NCBI GenBank assembly: GCA_037833965.1 | Contig: AP031353.1 | Location: forward strand, 6,760,501-6,824,500 | DNA: 64,000 nucleotides | Direction of reading: 5' to 3' | From: Marchantia polymorpha subsp. ruderalis | Lineage: Eukaryota; Streptophyta; Marchantiopsida; Marchantiales; Marchantiaceae | Shown here: piece after piece, positions 13,017 through 24,615 of the stretch | Position numbering within the stretch: the first letter of the stretch is position 1 | Layout: each line of letters opens with the position of its first letter | Translations under genes and position numbers: made by a program | Notes under the pieces: model-generated | Databases searched by the model: none | Told to the model about the DNA's origin: nothing | The model's input: the letters and a program-made list of their open reading frames with translations, nothing else

Positions 13017-16000
13017 CAATCTGCTATATTCTGAAGGGTTTTAAACTATAGCTTTTGTAAGAACAAGTAAAGACATCCTAATTTTCTTTACAATAGAAAT
13101 CATTGGAATGAAAGTTTGCTTAAATTCTATTAAAACCTAACGCACAGATTGATTACTTTTTTGGAAACATAAGAGAACTTTTTACCAACAAAATGGATTT
13201 ATCTTCTTCTCAGGTTTAAGTTCGTTTATACCATTGAAAGTAAGATAATGCATGAGTGATTTGTATATTGATTGTGATTATAGACATACTTCAAATTGTA
13301 ATATCAATCTCTGAAATAATATTTTAAACTTTCAACTTTAAATTTAATATTTTTTCAATATAATTTTTTGGAAATTCAATTAAACAGATACTTTATTATA
13401 GGTTAGAAAAATGAATTTGTGAAATAAAATGTTAGTAACTAATCAACACACAAGTTTTTTTAAAAAACTAGAAACATACCAGTATTAAATCACCACTTGA
13501 TAGGATTTTTTTTATTTTTTGGTAGAAATTTAAAAGCATCAAATATAGCAAATCACATTCTATCCAATACAGTTAGCAGTGAAGTTTATTAATCAAATGT
13601 ATGGATTTGAGAATGAATATTATGTAAATCTCTAATTTCAAATCTTCATGTTATTAAAATTAGAAGAATTTCTAAAAAGATATTATGTTGATAAATATCA
13701 GATGTTAGGTTTAAAATAAAACAAAATCATGACACTGACAATCAAAAAAAGAAGTTTCATTTGTCTATCATTGATGATTTACTATAAATAAATATTTTAT
13801 CAATATTTAAATAATATGAAATTTAGAATATCTGTATCAATAAAAAAATTTGAAAATATTATTTATATTTTTATAAATAATATAGCAGATTACCAAGAAA
13901 AGGATTTTTTTCTAATTGTATTAGAAAAAAATTTATGATTGATAATCAAGTTATTACATATGTTTGCAAGATAAATTTAGACTAATTAAAAATTTATGCT
14001 TCTACATTACATCAAATATTATAATAATCATATGATGTAAAAAATCAAAAACTAACATTCACTTAAAAAAAATTACAAAAATTGCTCAAAAATTGTATTT
14101 CTATGTAAAGTTTAATATATGCTTGACAGATTTAACATGATAGACTCCAAAACAAATTGGATTTCTTTGTTAGTGGGTTCTAAGGTTTTTACATTCATGT
14201 CATAATGAAAGTTCAAAATGTAATCAATTTCAATGCATTTGATGATATGCACTACATCTAATATTGTTCTAAGTATGAACAAGGTGTAAGTATAGATACC
14301 AATTTCAAAAATGTGCATTGAAAAATTATGAATTGAATTTTCAAACGTAATAAAAATAATTCTTAAGTTTGATGATATCTCAGACAATGTCAATTGCTTA
14401 TTAGGTTACATTGATGTTGAGTTTGAATAAGATATGAACAAGAGAAATTATTTAAATGAATATGCGTTTACATAAAGTGATAAATACACAATTTGGAAAT
14501 ATATTTTGCAAAAATGCTTAGTCCAACAACAACAAAAGCTGAATATATAATGACTACAAGAGTATCACAGGAATCTATTTTATTACATAAACCTAAAAGT
14601 AATATGAAATTGAAATACAATTTCGTCAATCTTCATGTTGATATTTAGAGTGAATAATATTGACATTAAATATCATTTTATTAGAAATAAAAAATTTAAT
14701 TCAAAAGGTTAAACTAGTCAAGATTGACAATGCATTCACTTTACATTAATAAGCATTAATTATATGAAGAGTTTTATGACACAGTGTGTTACTTTGCAAA
14801 TTTTGGGTAAAAAACATTAGTAACTAGATATTAAATTTGAAATGTTCAAATGTATGATGATTTTCATATTGATATGTTGTAGAATTATGAATTGAAACTT
14901 AAAAAAGTTTACAAGTCAAAAAATATAAGTATTCGTTTCAAAACAAATACATTCTTATGCAATTTCACTCTTTTAGATTATATAGCTACTTATTTTCAAT
15001 AAATGTATAAATAAGTATCAAATTTTTTTTATTTCTATAATTATATATCAATTATGAATTTTAAAAAATATTTTAAATTTTAAAAAAATCATTGTTACAT
15101 TTTTTAAACTAAAATTATTATAAATTTTGAAAAACTAGCAAAATTACTAAATTACCTTATGAAAAATTGCAAGAATATATTTTTTATATCATAAAAAATA
15201 ATCAAGAATTTTTAATTTGATGATGTGAATCAATCAATAAACTTGAAGAATATATTAAAATGGATATGTTTTTTAACTTGGTCAATCCAAATATGATATG
15301 ACATGATGAAGGAGTTGAAAAATGAAATATTGATTATCATTTAAAAAAATTGACATATCTATACTTGCTTTGAATAAACTTGATGTAAAGATTTATTATA
15401 CCAATCATATGTTACCATGTAAGCTAACCTGAAATAAATAAATGTATGATATAGAGTCAACATTCTAAGACAGATTGGTAGAGTTAAATCATATAAAGAA
15501 TATGTATATGTTGTGATGATGTTATTGAACAAAGATATACATAATAGTAATTTATGTAGATGCATGTGTAATGAATATTAAATTTATCAATTTACAAAAG
15601 AAAATTCATATATATGTGTTTGTATATATATATATATATATATATATGCTTTGAATATATATTTTTTAGATAAATGTAGAGTAAAAAAATCTAATTTTCT
15701 GAAATGATATGTAGGATAAATTCAATTGCAAATTCAAGATGTTGATATATAAATGTAAATGAACTCTATGAGAAGTACATATTATATTTATGAAAAAATT
15801 AACCACTTTAAGTTCCAAATAGTTATGAATAATATATGAAAGAGTAATGATTATAATGAAACATATATAGATTACATTTTGAAATATAAAGCATGTCATT
15901 TGTAAAATATTGCTAATGGATTTTCAAGTTGCATATTAGAATAATGCTATATTATTTGTTGATAGAAAATAGAACTATTATACACGATTATAAAATTTTA

Positions 16001-16174
16001 CTCCAATTCTAGAAAAATGTTTTTGAATATTAATTTCAAAATCTGAGATAATATTTCAAAGATTCAGTCTCATTATAATGTAATATTATCAAATTTACAC
16101 AATCAAGATGGTGAATGTTCAGAAATAGTGTGCAAAGAAAGTAAGTATCTCGGACATGCTTAGCTGGTAAAATT
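13017..16174. other. AT-rich intergenic DNA
   Basis: Strongly AT-rich with no credible coding frame on either strand. It is probably decayed transposon sequence, with a TA microsatellite near 15.6 kb. Confidence 0.6.
15621..15648. repeat. (TA)n microsatellite
   Basis: Uninterrupted alternating TA of about 14 units. Confidence 0.9.
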
Positions 16175-16440
16175 TGTTGGAATTGTTGATTCAAAATCAG
16201 TTTAACTATTTTAATCAATAAGTATGCTATACATATAGTGTAATGAACTCTATAACGTTAATCCATAACTCCAGTCTTATGTATAGCTGATTAAGGTAGG
16301 TTCACTCCTTTGAATATTAATACAATTGTCAATTCTTCCTTAATATTCTCATTCTAACTTATGATCTGACTTATTCCAACACCCTACCTTACTCTAGAGT
16401 GCATAAGATAGGTTCTTAAAACTACTTCTCTAAGTTTAAA
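16175..16440 (-). repeat. Left LTR of the copia element that hosts the nest
   Basis: It starts TGTTGGAATTGTTG on plus. It shares AGTATGCT, TACATATAGTGTA and neighbouring words in the same order with 37291 onward, which starts TGTTGGAATAGC. In the sense of the minus-strand element this is the 3' LTR. Its right edge is uncertain. Confidence 0.5.
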
Positions 16441-16996
16441 TCTATTTCATTTAGTTGCTAACAAGAAACTAGAGCAATGGCGGAACTTAGAGCTAAAAAT
16501 CGTATGCAGTGATTGCCTCTTAGCGTTACAATTGATGCTGTATGTAAGGATAATAGATCTTGATGTGATAAGAAAATTGGGCGAGGGCAATCTAGGATAC
16601 GGTCTCAATGTGCATGTAAGGGTGGGTTCATGAACAAGTTCATTTGCCAAAAGATTTTGTGTTTGACCCAATGATAAAGGAATACTCCACCTACTTCAAA
16701 GTTGGCTACTCTTGTGAGCTGGAACCTTGTCGTCTGAGAAAGATGTTAGTTGTAGTAGATGTGAACCCCTTCGTAAGCTAGACATTTTGGATGAAGTTTT
16801 TTGTGTTTTTGACTAGAAAGTAATATGTTGTAGCCATAAGCAATGAATATACTTAAGTTGATAGAAGTCATCAGCTTAATTTATTGGCTTTTCAAAAAAG
16901 TTGCATAAGGCGTTTAGGAGAAGAGAGTAGGCTGGTGTGTCCAGCAAAGACGCTAGAACAAGAAATTCTAGTCATGAGAGATTCTTCGCGTAGCGC
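16441..16996 (-). mobile_element. Probable 3' internal end of the host copia element
   Basis: This DNA lies between the left copia LTR and the chromovirus insertion at 16997. By position it should be the copia 3' tail, continuing from 34757 once the nested insertion is removed. No domain can be read in it. Confidence 0.35.
16992..16996. repeat. Target-site duplication AGCGC, left copy
   Basis: AGCGC immediately precedes the chromovirus left LTR. The same five bases follow its right LTR at 34757-34761. A 5-bp duplication is typical of Ty3/gypsy integration. Confidence 0.9.
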
Positions 16997-17404
16997 TGTA
17001 ACCATCTTTAGTTAAGTAGAACTAAAGTAGAGGTTACTCTAAACATTGATATAGATACTTTAGTGTGCACTAGTCATAGCTGCCACATCAGCGATCCGCG
17101 CACTTGGTAGGTACAAAGTGGATGTGTTAGTTGACAGTGATAAGTCAGCAATCCGTGTGCTTGTAGGTAAGGATTGAGTGTGTTAGTTGGGAATGCCATG
17201 TCAGCGATCCGTGTGCTTGTTAGGGTTATCCGCAACGTCATCCATCCACTTTGAGTGGGATGGATGGTGGGGATAAGATCTTATCTTCTTGTACTTGTTG
17301 GTGAGAGCTATATAAGGGAGAGAAGAACCATTGTTGGTATCTATCATCTTTAGAGTTTACGTTTCTATCTTCGAGTGAGCTTCTCTCTAAACCCTAGTGT
17401 TACA
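16997..17404 (+). repeat. Chromovirus 5' LTR (408 bp) with three tandem units
   Basis: It begins TGTAACCATC and ends AGTGTTACA, giving terminal inverted TGTAAC/GTTACA. It contains a tandem array: 17082-17138 (57 bp), 17139-17194 (56 bp) and a third partial unit from 17195, each carrying TCAGC(G/A)ATCCG. The 3' LTR has one unit only, and the 113-bp length difference equals two units exactly. A TATA-like box lies at 17309-17316. Confidence 0.95.
17309..17316 (+). promoter_or_regulatory. TATA-like box in the chromovirus LTR
   Basis: TATATAAG occurs in the context GAGCTATATAAGGGAG about 90 bp before the LTR end. The same box is at 34661-34668 in the other LTR. It is a plausible Pol II promoter element for the element's transcript. 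Confidence 0.6.
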
Positions 17405-17405
17405 A

Positions 17406-17417
17406 TGGTACCAGAGC
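17406..17417 (+). other. Chromovirus primer-binding site
   Basis: TGGTACCAGAGC lies one base inside the 5' LTR and differs by one base from the initiator-tRNA-Met complement. Confidence 0.85.
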
Positions 17418-18015
17418 AACCTTGCTCTTTCCTTGAGTGTGGATTACCTCTCATGGAATAGCAAGTGAGTGATGATGGAGTGCAGTTTTGAGAATGTATA
17501 GAGGTTGGCTAAGGTCATTCATATGCATGTAGAGAGAGGTGGAAGTGGGAATTTGTGGTTTTGCAGATATGGACAAAATTGACAGGAATTCAATACCGCA
17601 CTGGCCAATTTCTAACCTATTCGATATTCACCTTCGTTGCATGGAGAAACATCATTCTCGGATGTACCTTGTGGCTTGTTGGGGTGCAGATTCTATGACT
17701 AGAGTGATGGAATCGAGAGTGCCACTGATTCTTCAAATAGTTACTTATGGAGAGACTTGGGATTGTACTATATACATTCTAAACTAAATGTTTCATGGAT
17801 TTGAATCGCAAACCACCTGTCCCGGTTCAGTTCAGCACTTATGTAGAGATTAGAGTATGTCGACATAAGAGGATATGGAGAGATTTTCTTGTGAGTAATT
17901 ATGGAGAGTAGTACTATAGAGCTGTGATAGAATCACCTGCACCTTTTGTGACTCCTTTGTTGAGAGGTCACATAGTGATTATACTCACTTTGTATTAGAG
18001 GGAGTGTGAGAAAGC

Positions 18016-19083
18016 ATGGGGACATCAATCGATATGGGTGAGGTTCTCAATGCAATCATGGCGGAGATGAAGGAGTTGAGAAAAGCGATAGTAGATGGTC
18101 ATACCAAGCAGCAAGCCATGGAAGATAAAATCTTCGCATTGGGGAGTGAGAAAGTAGAGAGAGAGAGTTGGAGAGATGGAAGTTGAACCTCAAGTTCAAG
18201 TTTCCCAAGTTCAACAGAACCAACTCCTATTGATGCAGCAGAGGCAAATAGAAGACGTCTTCAAGAGATTGAAGATCAAGCAAATCTTTTGCTTCGAATG
18301 GAAAAATCCTGTAACGTGGAAGCTTACAAAAGGAGTAGAGCAATGGGAGTGTTAGAGGGATGTATTATGAGGATGAATATTCATTTATCCAATTTTCATG
18401 TCTCTGATTATATTGCAGGAATGTTCATGAGATCTTATCTTATGGATAAGTCTCTCACATGGTACACAACATGGGAGATAATGCTTTCAGAACGAGGTGC
18501 TACCATTTCGTGGAGTGAAATGTAGGAAGGACTTCTGCAAAATTTTCAAGCGGTGGATTCTCTTCAAACTGCAAGAATGAAGTTGTGGGATCTGAAGCAG
18601 AAAGGAGGTATTCATGAGTACATTGAAGAGTTTTGTGATCTTCAAGTATCTATCATGGATATGAGTGGAGCTGAAGTCTTGGATGTGTTCAAACGAGGCT
18701 TGAAAGATCGAATTCAAAAGAAGGTGATGGTAAGCAATCCATGTACTGTGAATGAAGCAATCGCAATTGCTCAACAAATTTTGGGTGCTTTTGGTGTCAC
18801 ACACGGTGAACCAGTAAGCAATTTTTGAGATCCATCTAGTCCAACACCGATGGAGTTGGGAAACCTTCGACGTAGAGAAGGTTTTGCACCAACAAGAGTA
18901 CCACCACCAAGATTTGGAGGTGAGATTCGGCGACAAGGATTTCCAAATTTGCAAGAAAGTTATGGAAATAACGGAATGATCCGAGGAGGAGCTGGAGTTC
19001 GTGACAATTGTCAATGCTATGCATGTGGACAAATGGGTCACATTGCCAAGTTTTCTCGAATTTGGCCGACACCACAAGGATGA
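18016..19083 (+). pseudogene. Chromovirus gag remnant with damaged zinc knuckle
   Basis: The start at 18016 reads MGTSIDMGEVLNAIMAEMKEL. After several frame breaks, retrotransposon gag is readable at 18289-18828 (SLTWYTTWEIM, QTARMKLWDLKQKG, EYIEEFCDLQ). A CCHC knuckle CYACGQMGHIAKFS at 19015-19056 has lost its last cysteine (Ser instead). Stops at 18523 and 18826 and several frame changes rule out function. Confidence 0.8.
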
Positions 19084-19178
19084 CGGCCCATGTAGTGACG
19101 ACCGTTCAACAACATGGAGAGGACAGAGTATGAAGATGTGGAGGACGAAGTTTCGGGAAACGAAGATCACTAGTAAAC

Positions 19179-19640
19179 TTGCCTCGCGGCCTTACTGGTT
19201 CTACAAAACGAAGAAGGCAATGGTTGGGAGCTCATGGAAGGAGTAAGAAGCAAGCTCAACTCATTGTCACTTATGGTTTCATGGAAGTACACAAGGTGAG
19301 AGTTTTAATTGATCCTCGAGCAATTGAGAATTTTCTATCAAGGAGTGTTGCTATGAAGTTAGGTTTGATGTTGATGAAGGACGTGAGTGAAGAAGTTGAA
19401 TTGCCAAACGGACAAACTAAAGTAATAGAAACACTACCACGGAGTGTAGAGTTATCCATAGGTAGATACCATGAGAGCATTGAATGGAGAGTAATTTGTT
19501 TAGCTTGATATGATATCATCCTTGGAATGCCATGGATGGAGCAATATAATCCGAAGGTAGATTGGAGAAGAAAAGTGATTACAAGTAGTGGATAGAAGAT
19601 CTATGGTGATAGAATTAGATCTTAGAATAGGAATTTACCA
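19179..19640 (+). pseudogene. Chromovirus aspartic protease remnant
   Basis: VRVLIDPRAIENFLS near 19290-19335 corresponds to the family's LIDSGATxNF active-site block, with the D-S-G triad altered to D-P-R. It is followed by the WRVICLA and DIILGMPWMEQY words of retroviral-like proteases in a shifted frame. Confidence 0.7.
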
Positions 19641-19947
19641 CTCTTTGTGATGAGTACAACCTCCATTTCTAGAGATGATGTATGTTTCCTTGGATCTATA
19701 AGAGAATTTAGGTCCACATCCAGAATTTACAGAATTTACAGAATCCAGAATTTACATCCCGGAGTCCTTGAACGACATTTTTATGGAGTATAAAGATGTT
19801 TATCCAGATGATCTACCTGCAGGATTACCACCAAAGAGGCGAGTAGATCACAAGATTGAGGTTATTCGTGGAAGTACACCAACTTGCAAAGCTCAATATC
19901 GTTTGGCTCCAAACGAATTGGAAGAATGCAAAGCTCAAGTGGAGTAG

Positions 19948-20524
19948 ATGTTGAGCAGGGAATTCATTCAACCAAGTGTTTCACCTTATGGAGCTCCAGT
20001 GCTCTTTGTGAAGAAGAATGATGGATCCATGAGACTATGCATTGATTATCGTGGGTTGAATCAGCAAACGATGAAAAACAAATATCCATTACCTCGTATG
20101 GATGATGTGTTTGATCAACTTCAAATGGGGAAGTACTTCACCAAGCTAGATTTGAGAAACGGCTACATCAAATTTGAATTGCAGATGAAAATGTCCACAA
20201 GATAGCTTTTTGTACTAGGTATGGACACTTTGAGTATCTAGTAATGCCTTTTGGTCTCACTAATGCACCAGCTACATTCATGGGCTTGATGAACGATATC
20301 TTTCGCCCTAATCTAGATAAATCTGTCATTGTTTTTCTAGATGATATATTGGTGTATAGCAAAACTTTGAGTGATCATAGAAGTAATTTACGAGAGGTAC
20401 TTCAAGTTTCAAGAGACAATCAATTGCATGCCAAAGCTTCAAAATGTGAATTTGGCAAGTCTGAAGTATATTACTTGGGTCATAGAGCTACAGCTACAGG
20501 AATCCAAGTGATGAATGAGAAGAT
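19948..20524 (+). pseudogene. Chromovirus reverse transcriptase, part before the insertion
   Basis: RT blocks are clear: [42 protein letters not shown], then after a frame change near 20200 [13 protein letters not shown] and the catalytic FLDDILVYS near 20330-20357. The frame runs to GIQVMNEKI and is cut at 20524. The next residues resume at 32364 (DAIEKS, FLGLTGFYRRFVKGF), so the insert split a once-continuous RT. Confidence 0.9.
20521..20524. repeat. Target-site duplication AGAT, left copy
   Basis: AGAT ends the left half of the split chromovirus RT and recurs at 32364-32367 at the start of the right half. It is 4 bp if the element ends ...ACGACA. A 5-bp AAGAT would require the terminal A to be shared. 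Confidence 0.75.
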
Positions 20525-20816
20525 TGTCATGTAGTTACGAGTCGGCCCACGCAGTTTAGTCATTTACTATCTTTAGAGGTGAAGTTAGGGTTCGGTCACG
20601 AGGGGTATAGAGTCGGGGACGGCTCGAAGAACGTTAGTTCTTCGAGTCGAGCCTGGAAGCGTTGGGAGCGTAGAGTGACTTTCCCCTTTGCGTCGACCTG
20701 GATTCTCCGAGTGTGGAGTGGGTTGGGCTTGACTCATGTGTGTGACGGTGACGGTTTGTTGCTAGTAGGGTAATTGACCGACGGGAATTCCAGTGGGGAA
20801 TCTTCCGTTTATTTCA
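20525..20816 (+). repeat. Left terminal repeat of the methyltransferase element (292 bp)
   Basis: TGTCATGTAG...TTATTTCA matches 31954-32245 with two substitutions. At the right end this block is followed by a 118-bp tail ending ACGACA, but here it is followed by unrelated sequence. No tRNA-type primer site follows at 20817. The 5' LTR is therefore either truncated or was rearranged during replication. Confidence 0.85.
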
Positions 20817-23373
20817 CTCGAAGAACTCATCGTTTGTACATCGAATCTGTTGGTGTGTCGAGAGTTTGTGTCAGTATTTTGTTCGAGAGTTTAGGAGGTT
20901 TGTATTGATCGAAGATTCTTATTTCAAAGGTGCAAGAATCGAGGGGTTGCACAAGGCGGCTAGGGATTGCTTGCGTGAAGGATTTACATGTCGACTGCGC
21001 AATTGCGTTGGAGCTCAAACTTGTTGTTACGGTGAGGAACCTGATCCCGAATACAGGTCCGGGAAGCGCATTTTTGACCAGCAGACATCGTACAAGAAGA
21101 GAGAACGAGTGCCATTGTGGATGGGAAGAGCCGAGGCGTTAGTGCTCTAAGGAGCGACGTCGCTACTTGCCAAGTGAGATAGGGCGCGGAGGAAGTGTGG
21201 CTGTTTCTCGACAGGGAGCGGTTCCACCCGGAGAAGGAGCAGCGAAGCGGAAGACGAAGCAGACGACGAAGAAGAAGAGAAGACTTGAACAATTCCGGTC
21301 GAGGATCGAGTGAAGCACAAGCGAGATTTCACGCCACGGGGTAGAATTGGAATCGTGTGTTGTGACGGAAGGAGACGTAGGGCCGAGGGAGGGATTGCCG
21401 AGAGTGTACCCTAATCGGCATACTGTGCAGGACGAGACAGCGAGGCTCTTATCAGAGAAAACAGGTCTTTGCCTCGCACTGTCTTCCCGAATCGGATCAG
21501 TACGTACAGATAGCCGACATTCGCAGTGGACCAAGCGACGAACTTTATCGTAGAATGAAGGAATCCACCATTGTAGCCTAGAGCAGAAGAAACGAAACTC
21601 TCAGATAACCTACAGAAGCGAGCGCTCGATGTCGTGTTACGTTGAAGATCCTGTTTTACTCCAAGTTTGACATTAGTTTGCCATTCTTCTTCCCCTTCAG
21701 CTCGTTCCTGAAACTGCAGCTCTCCGTGGCAAATCTGCTAGGAGTTGACGGGGATCGCGAAGCACTGCAACAAGAAACTGCAAGGAACTAGTGCTGGAAA
21801 TAAGACTCACGACCGATCTTGGATCCGAATAATGAGGGATGAATCGGAGGATTGACATTATTGTTGAAGGAGGAGGAGAGAGCCGCTGGTTCCGATTGTC
21901 TCGTGGTCGTTAGGCCTGCTGCTGCTGCTCCGCTCGCGAAGCGTAGAGCATCTGCTAGGGTTCTGACGCTGCGCTCGCTCTTCTTTCTCGAGGAAAGGGA
22001 ACCCGCAAGAGAAGCAGCACATCGAATCTCCAAGGTGAAAGGCCAACCTTGCTTGGAAGACGGAACGTGGAACTGTGGGCTCGGAACTTGTCACAAAATA
22101 TCGAGAAGACTGCGCAAGAGATGTGATCGGTCAGATAGTGATCGGGAGGTGGTAAAAATAAAAATAAAAAATAGTCGTGCAGTGGAGGAACTAGAAGCTG
22201 TTCTGTGTAAAAGATTAATGTCTCAGAAGAAGAGACTGAGCAGTGGTGGATCCGACGAGTGTCTCTAGTTCATCACAAAGTGTGCCAGATCTAGCTAATC
22301 GTTACCGGCAGCGAACAGAAGGAAAGCGGAGGGGAGCTCGGCTATTTTCAATCCTGAACGTGCAAGTGAACTACCAACTACATTGGAAAGTAAATGCTGA
22401 AGGAGTACGCAGTTTCCCTCCAAGTCCCTTAGTACGTTTTACTAGTTACTTCTTTTTATTTTACTGTCATGCAAAGACTGTAAATGGTGTCCACGTAGAC
22501 TGTACCCAGTGAATGGGAAGCGGCAACTGAAACTGACAACAATTCTCGGAAGGCTGAGGGACTGTAGATTGAGAAGAAAGTGGTAGTATTGGCTGTACTT
22601 TTTTTTTGCAGAAAGACGGAGTTAACATTTCAACCTGTTTCATCTCTCAGACATAGTCTTCATGCCATGCCATAGCTATTTACCAAATGACCACCATAAC
22701 TGAGTTATTTTCCTTACCTGAAGTCCGGATGACAGTAAATAATGAGAATGTTCCATCTGTAAAAGAACATTCTGGAGTTTCCCTATTGAGGAGTAGAAGT
22801 AAGTTGGGTGTACCATTCTAGAAGGTAGATTTTCCGAAGTTCTTTACCAGGACAGTTGAAGTTTACCAAAATAAAAAAATAAAAAAAAATAAAAAAAATA
22901 ATGAAATACTTTGCTGAACTTGTTACTTCGTTTAGACACTCTTACCTGATAGTAGAAGTAAGGATATCTTGGTAATACATTCTGATTAGAGTTATTATTC
23001 CCTTGAAGTACATTGAAGGTGAGTGCAGAGAATAAACTACAAGAGGCAAATGTAGTTAGTGAAGGGTTGAATGAAGGTGAAGTTCCATAAACTGCTGCGT
23101 ACAACGCTGTTAAGCTGGTGACTACCTACAGTGGTAAAATATAACAATATTCCCTTACAGCAGGAAGTTTCTGATTTATGCTCCTTACGAGTTACTATAG
23201 TTCTCAATTCGCTAGTCAGAGTAAATTTCTTCATAATCAGTTCTTTAAGACTATTAAAACTTTCTGATAGTTTTATAGTTAAATTGGTGTCTAGTTTCCA
23301 TTTAGTGATCTAGTTTACAGATATCCTATGAACGATCCTTGCACACAGCGGAGTTTTGACTTGTGAAGAGAAA

Positions 23374-23679
23374 ATGCCGCTTGGTGAGAAAGTGGGAGAC
23401 AGTTTACCAGAAATTCAGACAGTGGAGGTCGTCAGTCGCGAGGAACGTGATCAGGAGCAGGAGGTGACAGTGCAGCCTCAAGTAGAAGGGAATCTGGTAA
23501 ACCCTGTTGTGGTAGAAGAAAAAGATTCCGGGTTGGATTGGGACGAGGCACTAGCCGTGGAAAAACTTCTAGAGGAATCCGGCCTAGAGTACAGGGTATG
23601 TGAGGATGACTTACTAGACCTTCCGCAGGATATTGCTGACCATTTGAGAGATGTTCAGTATGTTCAAGACTGTCTTTGA
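23374..23679 (+). CDS. Small acidic protein of unknown function in the element leader
   Basis: 101 aa from ATG 23374. Glu/Asp/Val-rich N-terminal half, then DWDEALAVEKLLEESGLEY and a C-terminal DLPQDIADHLRDVQ helix-like stretch. No known domain. It ends 0.9 kb before gag on the same strand. It is intact while the rest of the element is broken. It could be an accessory protein of the retrotransposon or an exon of a captured gene. Confidence 0.4.
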   Translation: MPLGEKVGDSLPEIQTVEVVSREERDQEQEVTVQPQVEGNLVNPVVVEEKDSGLDWDEALAVEKLLEESGLEYRVCEDDLLDLPQDIADHLRDVQYVQDCL

Positions 23680-24092
23680 GAAGAAATTCTTGTACTAGAG
23701 AAATTTCTCGATAATCTTCCAAAGGATTGATAGCAACTACCTGTAGCGTTTAGACAAAAGGTACTGAAGGGATCAGGAGTTTGCACCCGGTCTCACTACC
23801 TGTAAACGTGATGTTTTGAAAGCATTGTAAATATATATATGACGTAGTCAATATATTGAGCTTTCAGTGTGTAGTGTGTTTGTTGAGGGGCAGTGTGACC
23901 CCTGTGTGAAGGAGAAGAAAAAGAAAGAAAGAAAAAAAAAAGTTTTCGACCAATTTTTGTTTGGATTTGGAGGAAGAGGGCATCATAGGCACTAGAGGCC
24001 CACGTAAATGAAGGGCGATGGAGATCGAATCGGGATCGCGAAGCGATGCGATGTCCCCCGTGTGTTGTCTTGTTTTGTGTTGTGTTTCCTTT

Positions 24093-24145
24093 AGACTGGA
24101 GAGTCGTTGCTAGCTGGTTGCTTGTGTTTGGATCCTCTCCAGTCT
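24093..24145 (+). repeat. Stem-loop in the element leader (11-bp stem)
   Basis: AGACTGGAGAG (24093-24103) pairs with CTCTCCAGTCT (24135-24145). A second 10-bp stem pairs CTCTCACGGT (24258-24267) with ACCGTGAGAG (24291-24300). Both lie just ahead of gag, where retroelement RNAs often carry packaging or dimerisation structures. Confidence 0.5.
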
Positions 24146-24615
24146 TGCTTCCTGGTGCGCGCCCGTGTAGGGGTGACGTTGATTTCCGGAGTAGTTTTAC
24201 TCCTGTGTGCTGGCGATAGGGGGCTGGACTTGATCACCGGCCGGTCTATCTATGTTTCTCTCACGGTGAGACTGGAGTGATGACCAGTAGACCGTGAGAG
24301 TTTGCTTGCTGTGATGACAGGTTAGGTTGCCCATACCGCTTAGCTAGTAGGGCTAGAGTGGCTCAGTGCAGCACAACGTCAGGGGCGGATTGGGTTATTG
24401 GATGGAGATCTGGCAGTGGTGCCAGTTGAGGTCTCGTCATCACGGAGCAGTCTAGTGGTCCTGTTGAGGACCGCGGGGGATTTACGCGGAGTGGGTTGAG
24501 GTATCGGCCACCTTCACCTATTTTGCCAGTTGTTGCGGAGCAGGACCAGAGTGTTGCAGACACAGAGTCTTTGGTGGTGATATCGTCTAGTGTCTCAACC
24601 CCATTGATTTGGGAC

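Larger units (their letters stand above)
20817..24615 (+). other. Long leader of the methyltransferase element
   Basis: About 3.8 kb separates the left repeat from the first gag ATG. 20820-22400 is GC-rich with several short plus-strand frames (for example 21852-22268) that match nothing I recognise. 22430-23340 is AT-richer and intron-like. An acidic frame follows at 23374. 24090-24300 can form two stem-loops. It may be a spliced leader or captured host sequence; the data do not decide. A candidate primer site TGGTGCCAGTT at about 24417 is weak. Confidence 0.5.

Noticed and set aside
17390-17400. Telomere-like AAACCCTA word (also near 34741)
   Set aside because: A single copy in each chromovirus LTR, not an array; explained by LTR duplication.
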